Assembly: GCF_000317045.1 (NCBI RefSeq) | Contig: NC_019703.1 | Location: 2,158,501-2,222,500 of the forward strand | Direction: 5' to 3' | Length of the DNA: 64,000 nucleotides | Source: Geitlerinema sp. PCC 7407 | Lineage (GTDB): Bacteria > Cyanobacteriota > Cyanobacteriia > PCC-7407 | Shown here: one piece after another, positions 9,842 to 19,400 of the stretch | Layout: each line of letters opens with the position of its first letter | Position numbering within the stretch: position 1 is the first letter of the stretch | The notes under the pieces: model-generated | The model's database searches: none | What the model was told of the DNA's origin: nothing | What the model saw: only the letters and a program-made list of their open reading frames with translations | Program-made: the position numbers and the translations under genes

Positions 9842-10894
9842 ATGCCCCAATCCATGCCCCTTGTGCTTGTTGTTGATGACGAAAAAACTCTGCGCCTAGT
9901 CTTGCAGCGGGCTATGGAGCAGGAGGGCTACCAAACCATCGAGGCCCAGGATGGCCGAAACTGTTTGAATCTTTGTCAGCAGCAGCGACCCGATATCATC
10001 TTGCTCGACGCTGTGATGCCAGAAATGGACGGATTCGAGTGTTGTCGCGCTCTCCACGAACAGTTTGGCGACGCCTGTCCGCCCATTTTGATGATCACGC
10101 GCCTAGATGATACAGAATCGGTGGATCGGGCCTTTGCCGTGGGGGCCGACGACTATGTCACCAAGCCCATTCACTGGGCGGTGCTGCGGCAGCGAGTGCG
10201 GCGCTTGATGCAAACCCAGTGGGTCATGGACGAGCTGCGCCATCGCGTCCAAGAAGAAGAGGCGCTGCGCACCCTGCTCCAAAAGCAAATGCAGCAGGAG
10301 CGCTGTCTCAGCGAGCAGCTAGAGGCCGCCAATCGCCAGCTCGCCGACGCCAACTCCCAGCTTCAGCTCCTGGCCCACGTCGACGGCCTGACCCAGGTGG
10401 CCAATCGCCGCAGCTTTGATGAGTATTTGCAGCAAGAGTGGCAGCGGGCCCTTGTTCAGCGGGCCCCTTTGACTCTCATTCTCTGCGATGTGGATTTCTT
10501 CAAGGCCTATAACGACACCTATGGCCATCAAGCCGGAGATGAGGGTTTGCGGACCGTCGCCCAGTGCCTCCAGTCCTGCGTGCGGGGAGCCGTAGATCTG
10601 GTGGCTCGCTACGGTGGGGAAGAGTTTGCCGTGGTCTTGCCCCGGACCAGCCAGCTCGAAGCGCAGCGCGTCGCAGAGCGCATCCGCAGCGAGGTGCAGG
10701 CCCTGGCGATCGCCCACGAAAAGTCAGCGGTCAGTCCCTACCTCACCCTCAGCCTGGGACTCGCCAGCGCGGTGCCGAGCCCTAGCCTCACCCTAGAAGC
10801 CCTGATCGAACAGGCAGACCAGAGCCTCTACCAGGCCAAGGCCCAGGGCAGAAACTGCGTGGTGGCCTACGGAGGCAGCCTCTCGGAGGTTTAG
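9842..10894 (+). CDS. Response regulator diguanylate cyclase (REC-GGDEF)
   Basis: This 350-residue protein makes cyclic di-GMP when its receiver is phosphorylated. The receiver is at about 6-122 with phospho-acceptor Asp56 (ILLDAVMP) and the usual VVDDE, T and K (YVTKP) residues. A coiled-coil linker (about 128-178) leads to a GGDEF domain (180-345) with an intact GGEEF active-site loop at 258-262. The product-inhibition I-site RxxD is absent: the sequence before the loop is RGAVD, with Arg248 one place out of register. Feedback inhibition by c-di-GMP may therefore be weak (inference). It is 2 bp from the hybrid kinase and surely co-transcribed and co-translated with it. Confidence 0.93.
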   Translation: MPQSMPLVLVVDDEKTLRLVLQRAMEQEGYQTIEAQDGRNCLNLCQQQRPDIILLDAVMPEMDGFECCRALHEQFGDACPPILMITRLDDTESVDRAFAVGADDYVTKPIHWAVLRQRVRRLMQTQWVMDELRHRVQEEEALRTLLQKQMQQERCLSEQLEAANRQLADANSQLQLLAHVDGLTQVANRRSFDEYLQQEWQRALVQRAPLTLILCDVDFFKAYNDTYGHQAGDEGLRTVAQCLQSCVRGAVDLVARYGGEEFAVVLPRTSQLEAQRVAERIRSEVQALAIAHEKSAVSPYLTLSLGLASAVPSPSLTLEALIEQADQSLYQAKAQGRNCVVAYGGSLSEV

Positions 10895-10994
10895 GGCGAT
10901 CGCAGACCGCTGAGGCATTTTCCTTTACCTCGGGAAAGAACGGCGAAGCGGTGTATCCCTTCTGAGAGCTTTGTCCTAGAGAGTGCCTTCGCCT

Positions 10995-13682
10995 ATGCGC
11001 CCCCCAAAGATTGCCCTGCTCGTTTCGCTCCTTGCTCCCCTCCCGGCTGGGCCGTTTTTGCCGCTGCCCTTCGGCGCGATCGCCTCCTCTGCGGCCCAGG
11101 CCCAGACCCCCGACGCTCGCCAGACAGACGCAGACCGCCTCTTTCAGCAGGGCGAGCAGCAGCTCCAAACCAGCCAGTACCCAGCGGCCATCGAGTCTTG
11201 GCAGCAGGCCCTAGAGCAGTACCGAGCAGCCGCAAACCGCAATGGCGAAGCCAAGACCCTGGTGAATCTGGGGAATGCCTATGACTCTCTCTCGGAGTAC
11301 GCAAAGGCGATCGAGTACTACCAGCAAGCGCTCCCGATCTTTCGACAGGTGGGCAATCCCAGCGGCGAAGCGTCGGCCCTCGGCAGCTTGGGCAATATTC
11401 ACCGCGCTGTGTCCCAGTATCCGCGCGCCCTGGAGTATTATCAGCAGGCGCTCTCTATCTTTCAGCAAGTGGGCAATCCCAGCGGCGAAGCGGTGGCCCT
11501 CGCAAATCTGGGGCTGACCTACAGCGCTCTATCCCAGTATCCGCGCGCCCTTGAGTACTATCAGCAAGCGCTCCCGATCTTCCGGCAAATCGGCGATCGC
11601 CGGGGCGAAGCGAGGGCCCTGGTGAATCTGGGCAATGCCTACGGTTTTCTTTCTCAGTACGAGCGGGAGATCGAGGATCACCAGCAGGCCCTGGGGATCT
11701 TTCGGGAGGTGGGCGATCGCCAGGGCACAGCCCTCGCCCTAATGAATTTGGGCAATGCCTATGAGGCCCTGTCCCAGTATCAAAAGGCCATCGAGTATCA
11801 CCAGCAGGCGCTCCCGATCTTCCAGCAAATCGGCGATCGCGGCGGCGAAGGGGCGGCCCTCACCAATCTGGGAAACGTTTTCCAGTCTATCGCCCAGTAC
11901 CCGCGCGCCATCGAGGCTCATCAGCAGGCCCTCGGGATCTTTCAGCAAATCGGCGATCGCAATAGCGCAGCCAGCGCGCTCCTCAATCTCGGCAATGCTT
12001 ACCAGTTTCTCGGTCAGTACCCGCGCGCCGTCGAGGCTCATCAGCAGGCCCTCGGGATCTTTCAGCAAATCGGCGATCGCAAGGGCGAAGCCCTGGCCCT
12101 GATGAACCTGGGCAATGCTTATCGCTCTCTCTCCCAGCCCCAGAAGGCCATCGAATCTCATCAGCAGGCGATCGCGATCTTTCGGCAGGTGGGCGATCGC
12201 AGCGGCGAAGGCTTAGCGCTCAATAACCTCGGCGTGACGCTCTTTGAGTCAGGCAAGACTGATGCTGCCGAAAAGGCCCTCGTTGCGGCGATCGAAATCT
12301 GGGAATCCCTGCGGGCCGGCCTGAGCGATGAGAATAAGATATCGATCTTCGAGGAGCAAGCAAGAAGCTATCGCACCCTGCAACGGGTTCTTATCGCCCA
12401 AAATAAGCCAGGAGCAGCCCTGGCGATCGCCGAGCGGGGACGGGCCAGAGCCTTCGTCGAGCTGCTGGCGCAGAAATTTGGCGATAAGACATCGCTCCCG
12501 AATCAGGCAGCAACGTCAGCCCCTAGCATTCAGCAAATCCAGCAAATTGCCCAAGACCAGAACGCCACGCTGGTGCAGTATTCAATTATTTATGACAACC
12601 TCGCCCGCGAGAACCCAGGGCAAGCCCGGGAATCGGCCCTCTATATCTGGGTGATCCAGCCGGACGGTCAGGTCAGCTTCCGGCCCGTCGATCTCTCCTC
12701 GCTGTGGCAGCAGCACAGCGCCTCCTTGGCGGATGTGGTGGTTGGGCACCAAGCTTTTCTGGCCGGTCGCAACCGCCAGGGCCTTACTGCCGCCTCCGCT
12801 TCGGCTGCTCCCTCTCGCGCTAGCTGGCCGACCCTCCACCAGCTGCTCATTGACCCCATTGCGGACCTGCTGCCCCAAGACCCCGACGCCCACGTGATTT
12901 TTATTCCCCAAGGCTCCCTCTTTCAGGTGCCTTTTCCAGCGCTCCAGGACGCCAAGGGCGACTATCTAATCCAAAAGCACACGATTCTCACAGCGCCTTC
13001 GATCCAGGTGTTGGCCCTGACGCGACAGCAGCGAGAGCGACTGGCTAGCCAGCCAAAGAGTCGCCAGGGTGAAGCGCTCATTTTGGGTAATCCCGCCATG
13101 CCCAGCATGGCCCTGTCGCCGGGAGAGCCGAAAGAACCCCTGTCCCCGCTGCCGGGCGCAGAGGCCGAGGCAAAGGCGATCGCCGCTCTCCTAAAGGTCA
13201 ACGCAATTACCGGGGGCCAAGGCACGGAAACGGCGATCGTCGGAAAAATGCCGCAGGCTCGCCTGATTCACTTAGCCACCCATGGCCTACTGGACAATGT
13301 GCGGGGCCTCGAAAGCGCGATCGCCCTGACGCCGTCCTCAACGGATGACGGCTTCCTGACCGCCGCAGAAATTCTGGACTTGCAGCTCCAGGCAGAGCTA
13401 GTCGTCTTGAGCGCCTGCGACACGGCCCGCGGCAAAATCACCGGGGATGGCGTGATCGGTCTGTCGCGATCGCTAATCTCCGCCGGGGTGCCCAGCGTCC
13501 TGGTCTCGCTGTGGGCGGTCCCGGATGCGCCGACCGCTGACCTGATGACGGCCTTTTACCAAAATCTGCAAACCAACCCCAACAAGGCCCAGGCCCTCCG
13601 CCAAGCGATGCTGAGCACGATGGAAACATACCCCGATCCAGGGGACTGGGCCGCTTTTACCCTTATCGGCGAGGCGGAATAA
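10995..13682 (+). CDS. Exported TPR-CHAT protein (caspase-like)
   Basis: From ATG 10995 the protein has 895 residues (an in-frame GTG lies at 10983). Residues 1-37 look like a signal peptide ending in AAQAQ. About ten tetratricopeptide units of exactly 40 residues follow (roughly 50-430; consensus GNAY-LSQY-AIEYHQQAL-IFQQIGDR), making 120-bp DNA repeats. The C-terminal CHAT domain (about 600-893) carries the clan-CD dyad His763 (LATHGL) and Cys808 (LSACDTA) and ends with the usual GDWAAFTLIGE. Such proteins are abundant in filamentous cyanobacteria and mostly uncharacterised. The export signal suggests a periplasmic or surface role, unlike the cytoplasmic CHAT proteins of the adjacent island. 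Confidence 0.92.
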   Translation: MRPPKIALLVSLLAPLPAGPFLPLPFGAIASSAAQAQTPDARQTDADRLFQQGEQQLQTSQYPAAIESWQQALEQYRAAANRNGEAKTLVNLGNAYDSLSEYAKAIEYYQQALPIFRQVGNPSGEASALGSLGNIHRAVSQYPRALEYYQQALSIFQQVGNPSGEAVALANLGLTYSALSQYPRALEYYQQALPIFRQIGDRRGEARALVNLGNAYGFLSQYEREIEDHQQALGIFREVGDRQGTALALMNLGNAYEALSQYQKAIEYHQQALPIFQQIGDRGGEGAALTNLGNVFQSIAQYPRAIEAHQQALGIFQQIGDRNSAASALLNLGNAYQFLGQYPRAVEAHQQALGIFQQIGDRKGEALALMNLGNAYRSLSQPQKAIESHQQAIAIFRQVGDRSGEGLALNNLGVTLFESGKTDAAEKALVAAIEIWESLRAGLSDENKISIFEEQARSYRTLQRVLIAQNKPGAALAIAERGRARAFVELLAQKFGDKTSLPNQAATSAPSIQQIQQIAQDQNATLVQYSIIYDNLARENPGQARESALYIWVIQPDGQVSFRPVDLSSLWQQHSASLADVVVGHQAFLAGRNRQGLTAASASAAPSRASWPTLHQLLIDPIADLLPQDPDAHVIFIPQGSLFQVPFPALQDAKGDYLIQKHTILTAPSIQVLALTRQQRERLASQPKSRQGEALILGNPAMPSMALSPGEPKEPLSPLPGAEAEAKAIAALLKVNAITGGQGTETAIVGKMPQARLIHLATHGLLDNVRGLESAIALTPSSTDDGFLTAAEILDLQLQAELVVLSACDTARGKITGDGVIGLSRSLISAGVPSVLVSLWAVPDAPTADLMTAFYQNLQTNPNKAQALRQAMLSTMETYPDPGDWAAFTLIGEAE

Positions 13683-13694
13683 GGGCGATCATCC

Positions 13695-13811
13695 TCACAG
13701 AAGAATTCCTGCAATCAACCTTCCGGAAATGCTCAGCGCAATCATAAACTCCAAAAACCGGTCTTCCATTTTTTGGAAAGCCATGAGGATATCTACCATC
13801 GGGTCACTCAT
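13695..13811 (-). CDS. Small hydrophobic-tailed peptide, 38 aa (possible)
   Basis: The frame starts at ATG 13811 and encodes MSDPMVDILMAF ... ending IALSISGRLIAGILL. It is amphipathic, with a possible short membrane helix at the C-terminus. Support comes from a related but decayed copy at 30605-30634, where the upstream 90 bp are also conserved. That would fit a promoter plus start of a small gene family. No family is recognised. It ends 12 bp from the TPR-CHAT stop, in convergent orientation. Confidence 0.4.
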   Translation of the reverse strand: MSDPMVDILMAFQKMEDRFLEFMIALSISGRLIAGILL

Positions 13812-13905
13812 TGTTGTTGTTACTGCATTTCAATAGACTAGGAAACTTCCTATTTTACTCAAATTAGTGATGCGATTCAGCCAGAGATGGTATGCAGCAG
13901 TGTTT
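13806..13905. repeat. Left copy of imperfect ~100-bp direct repeat flanking the island
   Basis: This segment aligns with 30629-30726. Both begin ACTCATTGTTGT and share an identical 21-bp core (13863-13883 and 30684-30704), followed by similar sequence ending GCA(A/G)TG. In each copy the left edge is the start codon of a small minus-strand frame. Confidence 0.7.
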
Positions 13906-13924
13906 CCCATTACGAGTAGTAATG

Positions 13925-14705
13925 CATGGTAATAGTAATTTGATAAGCTAGGAGAATCAAGCATTGCAGCTAAATCGATGAATTGCCCCAAGTGCCAATC
14001 TTCTTAAATTATCAAATACGAGCATACCCATTACAGCAAACCACGATTCCACTGCCGAGACTATGGACGGCAGTTTGTTGAGGGTGCTACCCGACAATCA
14101 ATTGATGAGTCGACTCGCCAACTGATTGATAAGTTGTTGCTCGAACGCCTAGCCCCAGCAGCGATTGCACGGGTGACGGGCGTTTCTCCTCACTGGCTAC
14201 AAATGTATGTCAATCAGAAGTTCTACCAAACACCGAAGACCATCGAAGTCACCCAAAAAACCGGGGACGGTTGACAATTCAGTTGGATGAGATATGGTCC
14301 TATGTTGGCTCTAAAGCAAATAAACACTGGATTTGGTTGGCGATTGATGCTGATAGCCGTGAAATTGTTGGGTTATTTGTCGGTACGCGTTCTCGGCAAG
14401 ATGCAAAGGGGCTTTGGCAATCCTTGCCAGCCGTTTATCGTCAGTGCGCGATCTGCTACACCGATTTTTGGGAAGCTTATCAGCAGGTACTACCGAGGAA
14501 GCGGCATCGAGTAGTTAGCAAAGAAACTGGGCAAACCAGTTACATTGAGCGATTTAACAACACCTTACGGCAGCGAATCGGACGCTTAGTTCGCAAGACC
14601 TTGTCGTTTTCCAAGAAGTTGAGTAACCACATTGGGGCAATTTGGTACTTTGTGCATCATTACAATGACGCTTTGCGCTCCTAACCATTACTATTCATTG
14701 TCACC
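13925..14705 (+). mobile_element. Inactive IS1-family-like insertion sequence
   Basis: The element carries a two-frame transposase of IS1 type (InsA-like then InsB-like). Imperfect inverted ends share AATAGTAAT near 13930 and on the complementary strand near 14690. The exact ends and target duplication are not clear, so the limits are approximate. It sits directly beside the left flanking repeat of the accessory island. Confidence 0.65.
13978..14684 (+). pseudogene. Broken IS1-type transposase (InsA/InsB frames)
   Basis: From ATG 13978 the frame reads MNCPKCQSS and then hits TAA at 14005-14007, where the family has a charged residue. It continues in frame with a zinc-ribbon and helix-turn-helix part (HCRDYGRQFVEGATRQ, IARVTGVSPHWLQ) to TGA 14272. 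The catalytic DDE half lies in the -1 frame to 14684 (LDEIWSYV, YTDFWEAY, YIERFNNTLRQRI). An A6C run at 14255-14261 at the junction resembles the IS1 frameshift site. The early stop makes the gene non-functional even if frameshifting works. Confidence 0.75.
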
Positions 14706-14965
14706 TAATGTGCTACCGTTGTTTAGAACTCTTACAAAAATAACTTGAGTAATTTTTGAAGTACTTCTATTATCATATGAGGCTGATAGGATTTTGGGAA
14801 TGCAACTTAAATTTGCTAGGTTCCCTTAGACAGAGCTAGTACAGGAATATTCGAATCTCTATATAGAATTGAATAGCGAGGAGCTTTCAGTAAGCACATA
14901 ATTATTTTAAAACTTGCCATACTCCCTTCTAGAAAAATTAAAATGCTTATTGAACAGGGTGAATC

Positions 14966-15295
14966 ATGACTATCCGAGTGACGAATTTACCTGCACAGGT
15001 CGCTGAGGGGGATTTGAGGAAGCTTTTTTCAAGCTTCGGTGTAATTCAAAAAATTGATATCAAACTCGAACGTGACGACAACACCGCGTATGTGCAGCTA
15101 GAAGATGGATCTAGTGAAGCTCGTGCTAGGAATGACCTAAATGGAACAGAGTGGTTTGGTCAAATCATTCGTCTTGAGATAATCCGAGAAGGCAGTCGAG
15201 AAGGTGGGCAACCCAAATCCAATCCTATCATTCCTCCTGAGATAATCCAAGAAGGCAGTCGAGAAGATGAACAATCCGAATCTAATCCCGAATAA
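14966..15295 (+). CDS. RRM-type RNA-binding protein with repeated acidic tail, 109 aa
   Basis: Residues 1-75 form one RNA-recognition motif, with RNP2-like IRVTNLP at 3-9 and an RNP1-like NTAYVQLED. The RNP1 lacks one of the usual aromatic residues, so affinity may be altered. The tail has two near-identical units of about 20 residues (EIIREGSREGGQPKSNP, EIIQEGSREDEQSESNP). Ordinary cyanobacterial Rbp proteins have a glycine-rich tail or none, so this is a divergent member. A GGGTG-like site precedes ATG 14966. The next gene on the same strand is a CHAT protease 194 bp on. Linkage to that gene is positional only. Confidence 0.8.
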   Translation: MTIRVTNLPAQVAEGDLRKLFSSFGVIQKIDIKLERDDNTAYVQLEDGSSEARARNDLNGTEWFGQIIRLEIIREGSREGGQPKSNPIIPPEIIQEGSREDEQSESNPE

Positions 15296-15489
15296 GCAAC
15301 CTTAGTAAAAGTGTTGGCACTGAGTACTTAAATCTTGTCTCTTTTTCATAAAGAGATTTCCCCTTTTCTGTGTTAAGCAGCTTGAAAGATGAACCTATCA
15401 GAACTGGCTATTTGACTTGAGGGCGGAAATCTCTACTCGATTGGAAATTTGTCATATTGCACCTATGTAAACTAGAGCGTATTGGGTCT

Positions 15490-16437
15490 ATGACTGGAAC
15501 AAATGTAGCCAAGAAGAAGATTTTGATTCTAGCAGCATTTTCTGCGCAGAGCGATCTGGATTTAGGGAAGGAGATTGAAGAGATTGAAGAGATCATGCAA
15601 GGAGGCTCAAAGAGCTTTGATGTTGATCAACGCACTGCTAAAACTGTTGACAAAGTTCGTCAAGCAATTAGGTATGAATCTCCTCAAATCGTTCATTTTT
15701 GTGGACATGGTTTAGAGGACGGCAGTTTTCTCCTAGATGACGAAAATGATAAGACCAAAAAACACCCCTTGGAACCAAAGGGGCTAGCAGGATTTTTTAG
15801 CAATCTTACTGATGTGGAGTGTGTAATCCTCAATGCTTGCTATTCAGTCAAAGCCGCTGACTTAATTGCAGAGAACATTGCCTATGTGATTGGAATGAAT
15901 CGTGCCATTGGGGATGATGCCGCAATCAAATTTGTTCGAGGCTTTTATGAAGCGTTAAGGGATGAAGCTTTAGGGAATCGACCCGATGTATTTGATAAAG
16001 CTTTTGAGAGGGGGCTACAAGCTCTTGGGGGACATGACCCTTCTCAGCAAGATATTCCAGTTATCCGTAAGAATCTAACAGTCCAAAAACCAGAAGTGCG
16101 ACTCATAAGTCCTGCTGAACATAGCACAGTTCCTATGAGAAGTACGTTCAGTGGTACTTACAAGCATTTAGAAGAAGATATGAGTCTGTGGCTTTTTATT
16201 TTTGCTCCAGGCGAGGGCAAATATTACTTAGATGAAATAGTTAATTATAGAAATGGCAACTGGGAAGTGTCAGGAGTGATTATTGGTGGAGAAGTTGATA
16301 ATCGAGCTACCTATGAAGTAGGAGTGTTGATTGCAGATGCAGAAGCGACGAGAACTCTACGAATAGGTTCGGATGGTTTGAAGGAATTGCCTAGTGGCGT
16401 GAAGAAGTTCAGCGACTACTCAATTTATAGGGAGTAG
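15490..16437 (+). CDS. Small CHAT-domain protease with C-terminal Ig-like domain
   Basis: From ATG 15490 (an in-frame TTG lies at 15457) the protein has 315 residues and no signal peptide. Residues 8-185 are a CHAT (clan CD caspase-like) domain with His73 in VHFCGHG and Cys117 in ILNACYS. Residues about 200-315 are beta-rich and start PEVRLISPAEHSTVP. That opening resembles bacterial Ig/FN3-type modules and is probably a binding module (inference). It has no ATPase or repeat sensor of its own, unlike the two giant CHAT proteins it faces. It may be a downstream protease activated by them or by the RRM partner upstream. It converges on the minus-strand operon with a 62-bp gap and no visible terminator. 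Confidence 0.82.
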   Translation: MTGTNVAKKKILILAAFSAQSDLDLGKEIEEIEEIMQGGSKSFDVDQRTAKTVDKVRQAIRYESPQIVHFCGHGLEDGSFLLDDENDKTKKHPLEPKGLAGFFSNLTDVECVILNACYSVKAADLIAENIAYVIGMNRAIGDDAAIKFVRGFYEALRDEALGNRPDVFDKAFERGLQALGGHDPSQQDIPVIRKNLTVQKPEVRLISPAEHSTVPMRSTFSGTYKHLEEDMSLWLFIFAPGEGKYYLDEIVNYRNGNWEVSGVIIGGEVDNRATYEVGVLIADAEATRTLRIGSDGLKELPSGVKKFSDYSIYRE

Positions 16438-16499
16438 AGTAGCGAGAGGAGCCCAATGAAAATTGGGACAGACGGTCGCCTGCTGTGCAAAATTTACCC

Positions 16500-19400
16500 C
16501 TAATTGCAGAAATGGTGTGAACTGTTGGGTTGGGTTTTTAAGTAATCGCGAATCTGGCTACAGCCTTTCTCCAGCAACTCCTTCAGATTGAGATTTGATA
16601 CTTTCCACAGCAAGACAACTCCATTCAAATCAGCAGAAGCTAACCATTGGTTATCAGGACTGAAACTTACAGCATTCACGTCAGCTTGATGTCCGATTAG
16701 GGTTGTAATTAACGTTCCATCCCGTCGCCAAAGTTTGATCGTCCGATCGCTACTAGCAGAGGCGATGGTTTGTCCATCAGGGCTGAAACTGACCTCAAGC
16801 ACAGCAGCCGTATGTCCTCTCAGCGTTGCAATAACCTTTCCGTCCAGACTCCACAACTTGATGCTTTCATCACTGCTAGCAGAGGCAATTATTTGTCCAT
16901 TGGGGCTGAAACTGACGTGTCGAACTGGATTGGTATGTTCCCGAAATATCTTGAGTTCTTTACCGTCTAAACCCCAAAGTCTCACGGTCCGGTCGTCACC
17001 AGCAGTAGCAATTATTTGTCCATTGGGACTGAAACTGACACTTAATACCCTACCCTGATGCCCCCTAAAGGTTCTAAGCTCTGTACCGTCTGAGCGCCAA
17101 AGCCTTGCGGTTGCATCATCACTAACAGAGGCGATTATTTGTCCATCGGGACTGAAGCTGACCTGATTTACGGCTCCTTGATGACCTTGAAGTATTTTTA
17201 GTGCTTGTCGTTCTACACTCCAGAGCCTCACAGTTTCATCATTACTAGCAGAGGCGATCGTTTGCCCATCTGGGCTGAAGCTTACACTATAAATCTCACT
17301 TTGATGCCCTTTTAGAGTGGAGAGTAACTTACCTGATGGGCTCCAAAGCCTTACCATTTTGTCAGACCCTGCACTCACCACCCATTTACCATCCGGGCTA
17401 AACTGAACGCTATTTACAAAACCATTATGCCCAACCAGCACAGTTAGCCAGCTTCGATTCACCTGCCAAATTTTTGTGAGCTTATCATTACTAGCGGTGA
17501 CAAGCATCTGTCCATCTGGGCTAAAATCCACACTGGGAATTTGTCCTTCATGAGCAGCCCATGTGTCAAGTTTTCTGCCATCTCGCGCCCAAAGATTCAC
17601 ACTGCCATCAGTGCTACTGGAGGCAATCGTTTGTCCATCGCGACTGAATCTGACGCTCCATACTTCTTGAGGATGGTCAAGGGTTTCTAGAAGTTGACCC
17701 TCTTGACTCCAGAGTTTTACTTTTCGATCCAGACTGGCGGTTGCAAACATTTCACCATCTGGGCTGAAGTCTGCACTCGTAACAACGTCAGTATGTGCAC
17801 TGAGGATTTTCTGCAGCGTTCCATCACGTCTCCAGAGCTTTACTGTCCTGTCATCGCTGATTGTAACAATTCGATTTCCGTCAGGGCTGAAACTTACTCC
17901 CCTGACCACGTTACTATGTCCCTGGATAGTGTTGAGCAATTGACCGTCCGTACGCCACAGTTGCACGGTTCCATCATCGCTGCCTGTGGCAATTGTCTGA
18001 CCATCGGGGCTGAATTGGACACTGAAAACCGTGTTCTTATGAGTATTGATCATCCGTATCGGATTGCCGTTACGATCCCAAAGCCTGACTGTTCCATCCT
18101 GACTGCCAGAGGCAATCGTTTGTCCATTGGGACTAAAACTGACGCTCACTACGGGTTCTGTATGTTCCTTTAGGATTTTGATTAGTCTGCCGTCCGAGTG
18201 CCACAGATTCACCGTATTGTCATAGCTGGCTGTGGCAAGTCTGTCACCATTTGGGCTAAATCTAACACTCTGAACCGTAGCTTGATGCCCTTTCAGACGG
18301 TTGTGCTCTCGCGTCCAGTAACCTGCTGCTGCCAACGTTGCCTGCATATCCTCCTGCATTCTCGGATTGCCCCAAAGGAGTGATTGAAAGCGGCTGGCAG
18401 CATCCAAACCAACCAGTAGCCCATCAACTGTATATCGATTGACTGCGAAACGGGCTTCTGAGGTTTGCCGGAGGGCAGTGATCTGTCCAATTTCGGCTCG
18501 CCTATACAGAATAGTTGAAAAAACGGCTAGCGCCGATGCCACTATGGAGAAAATCGAAACTACCATAAACTGACGTTTCTCCTTGCGACGTTGGCGATCG
18601 CGCAACTCGACACAAGCATCTACGTACTCAGCTTCGAGTTGGTTCAAAAACCCAGTTTGCTTGGATAGCACCTCAGCATCCTCCAATCGTCCGCCTCGAT
18701 GCTCCAGATATTCTTCCTTTCGCTGGTTTTCATCCCAATCTAGTGCAGCCTGACGGATAGCCTCCCGCAGTTGCAAGTTGCTGCGATTCTCCTCCAGCCA
18801 TTGTTGTAAACTCGGCCAGTAGCGGATTAACGCCTCATGAGCTACCTCCACTGTTTCTTTATTGGTGGCTGGGCCTGTACTGGTGACGACCAGTCTGGCT
18901 CCTTCATCTGCCAAACGCTTCACCAGTTGCTTTGTCGCCGTTAGGTCGCCTCCTTTGGGTACCAACTCATCGAGCCACACTCGCCGTCTCGTGTCCCGTC
19001 GCTTTTCTCCCTGTACGGTACTCTCGTCCAAGCGAGTGAGGCGCACAAAGATATCCCGGACTTGGTCTTGCTCATTAGATGGCAAGCTATTGTAAACATC
19101 ATCAGCAGTCTTTGCGATCGCCATCCTCACACCGCCGATCGCCTCGTATTCTTTACAGCGTAACCACCGTCCATGTCGCCGCTTCCACAGCTCTAGTAAA
19201 GCATGTTGCAGCAGTGGCATTGCCCCTGGCTCTCCTTGTACCTCATCGAGAATCAAGTGGCTCAAGCCCGCTTCAAAACGTAGATGTACGTGGGATGCTT
19301 GCATTTCAATCGCTTTGCGGAGTTCGCCGGAGTCCATTGGCGCAATCAATTCTTGCCTTGCCTGCATCAGCTCTTTGAGCTGCCGATGGGAGGCGCACTC

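Noticed and set aside
11270-12240. Regular 120-bp repeats considered as a possible CRISPR or satellite array
   Set aside because: The repeats are in frame, encode TPR units and lack spacers.
16620-18300. Regular ~123-bp repeats considered as a non-coding array
   Set aside because: They encode WD40 units in one continuous frame.
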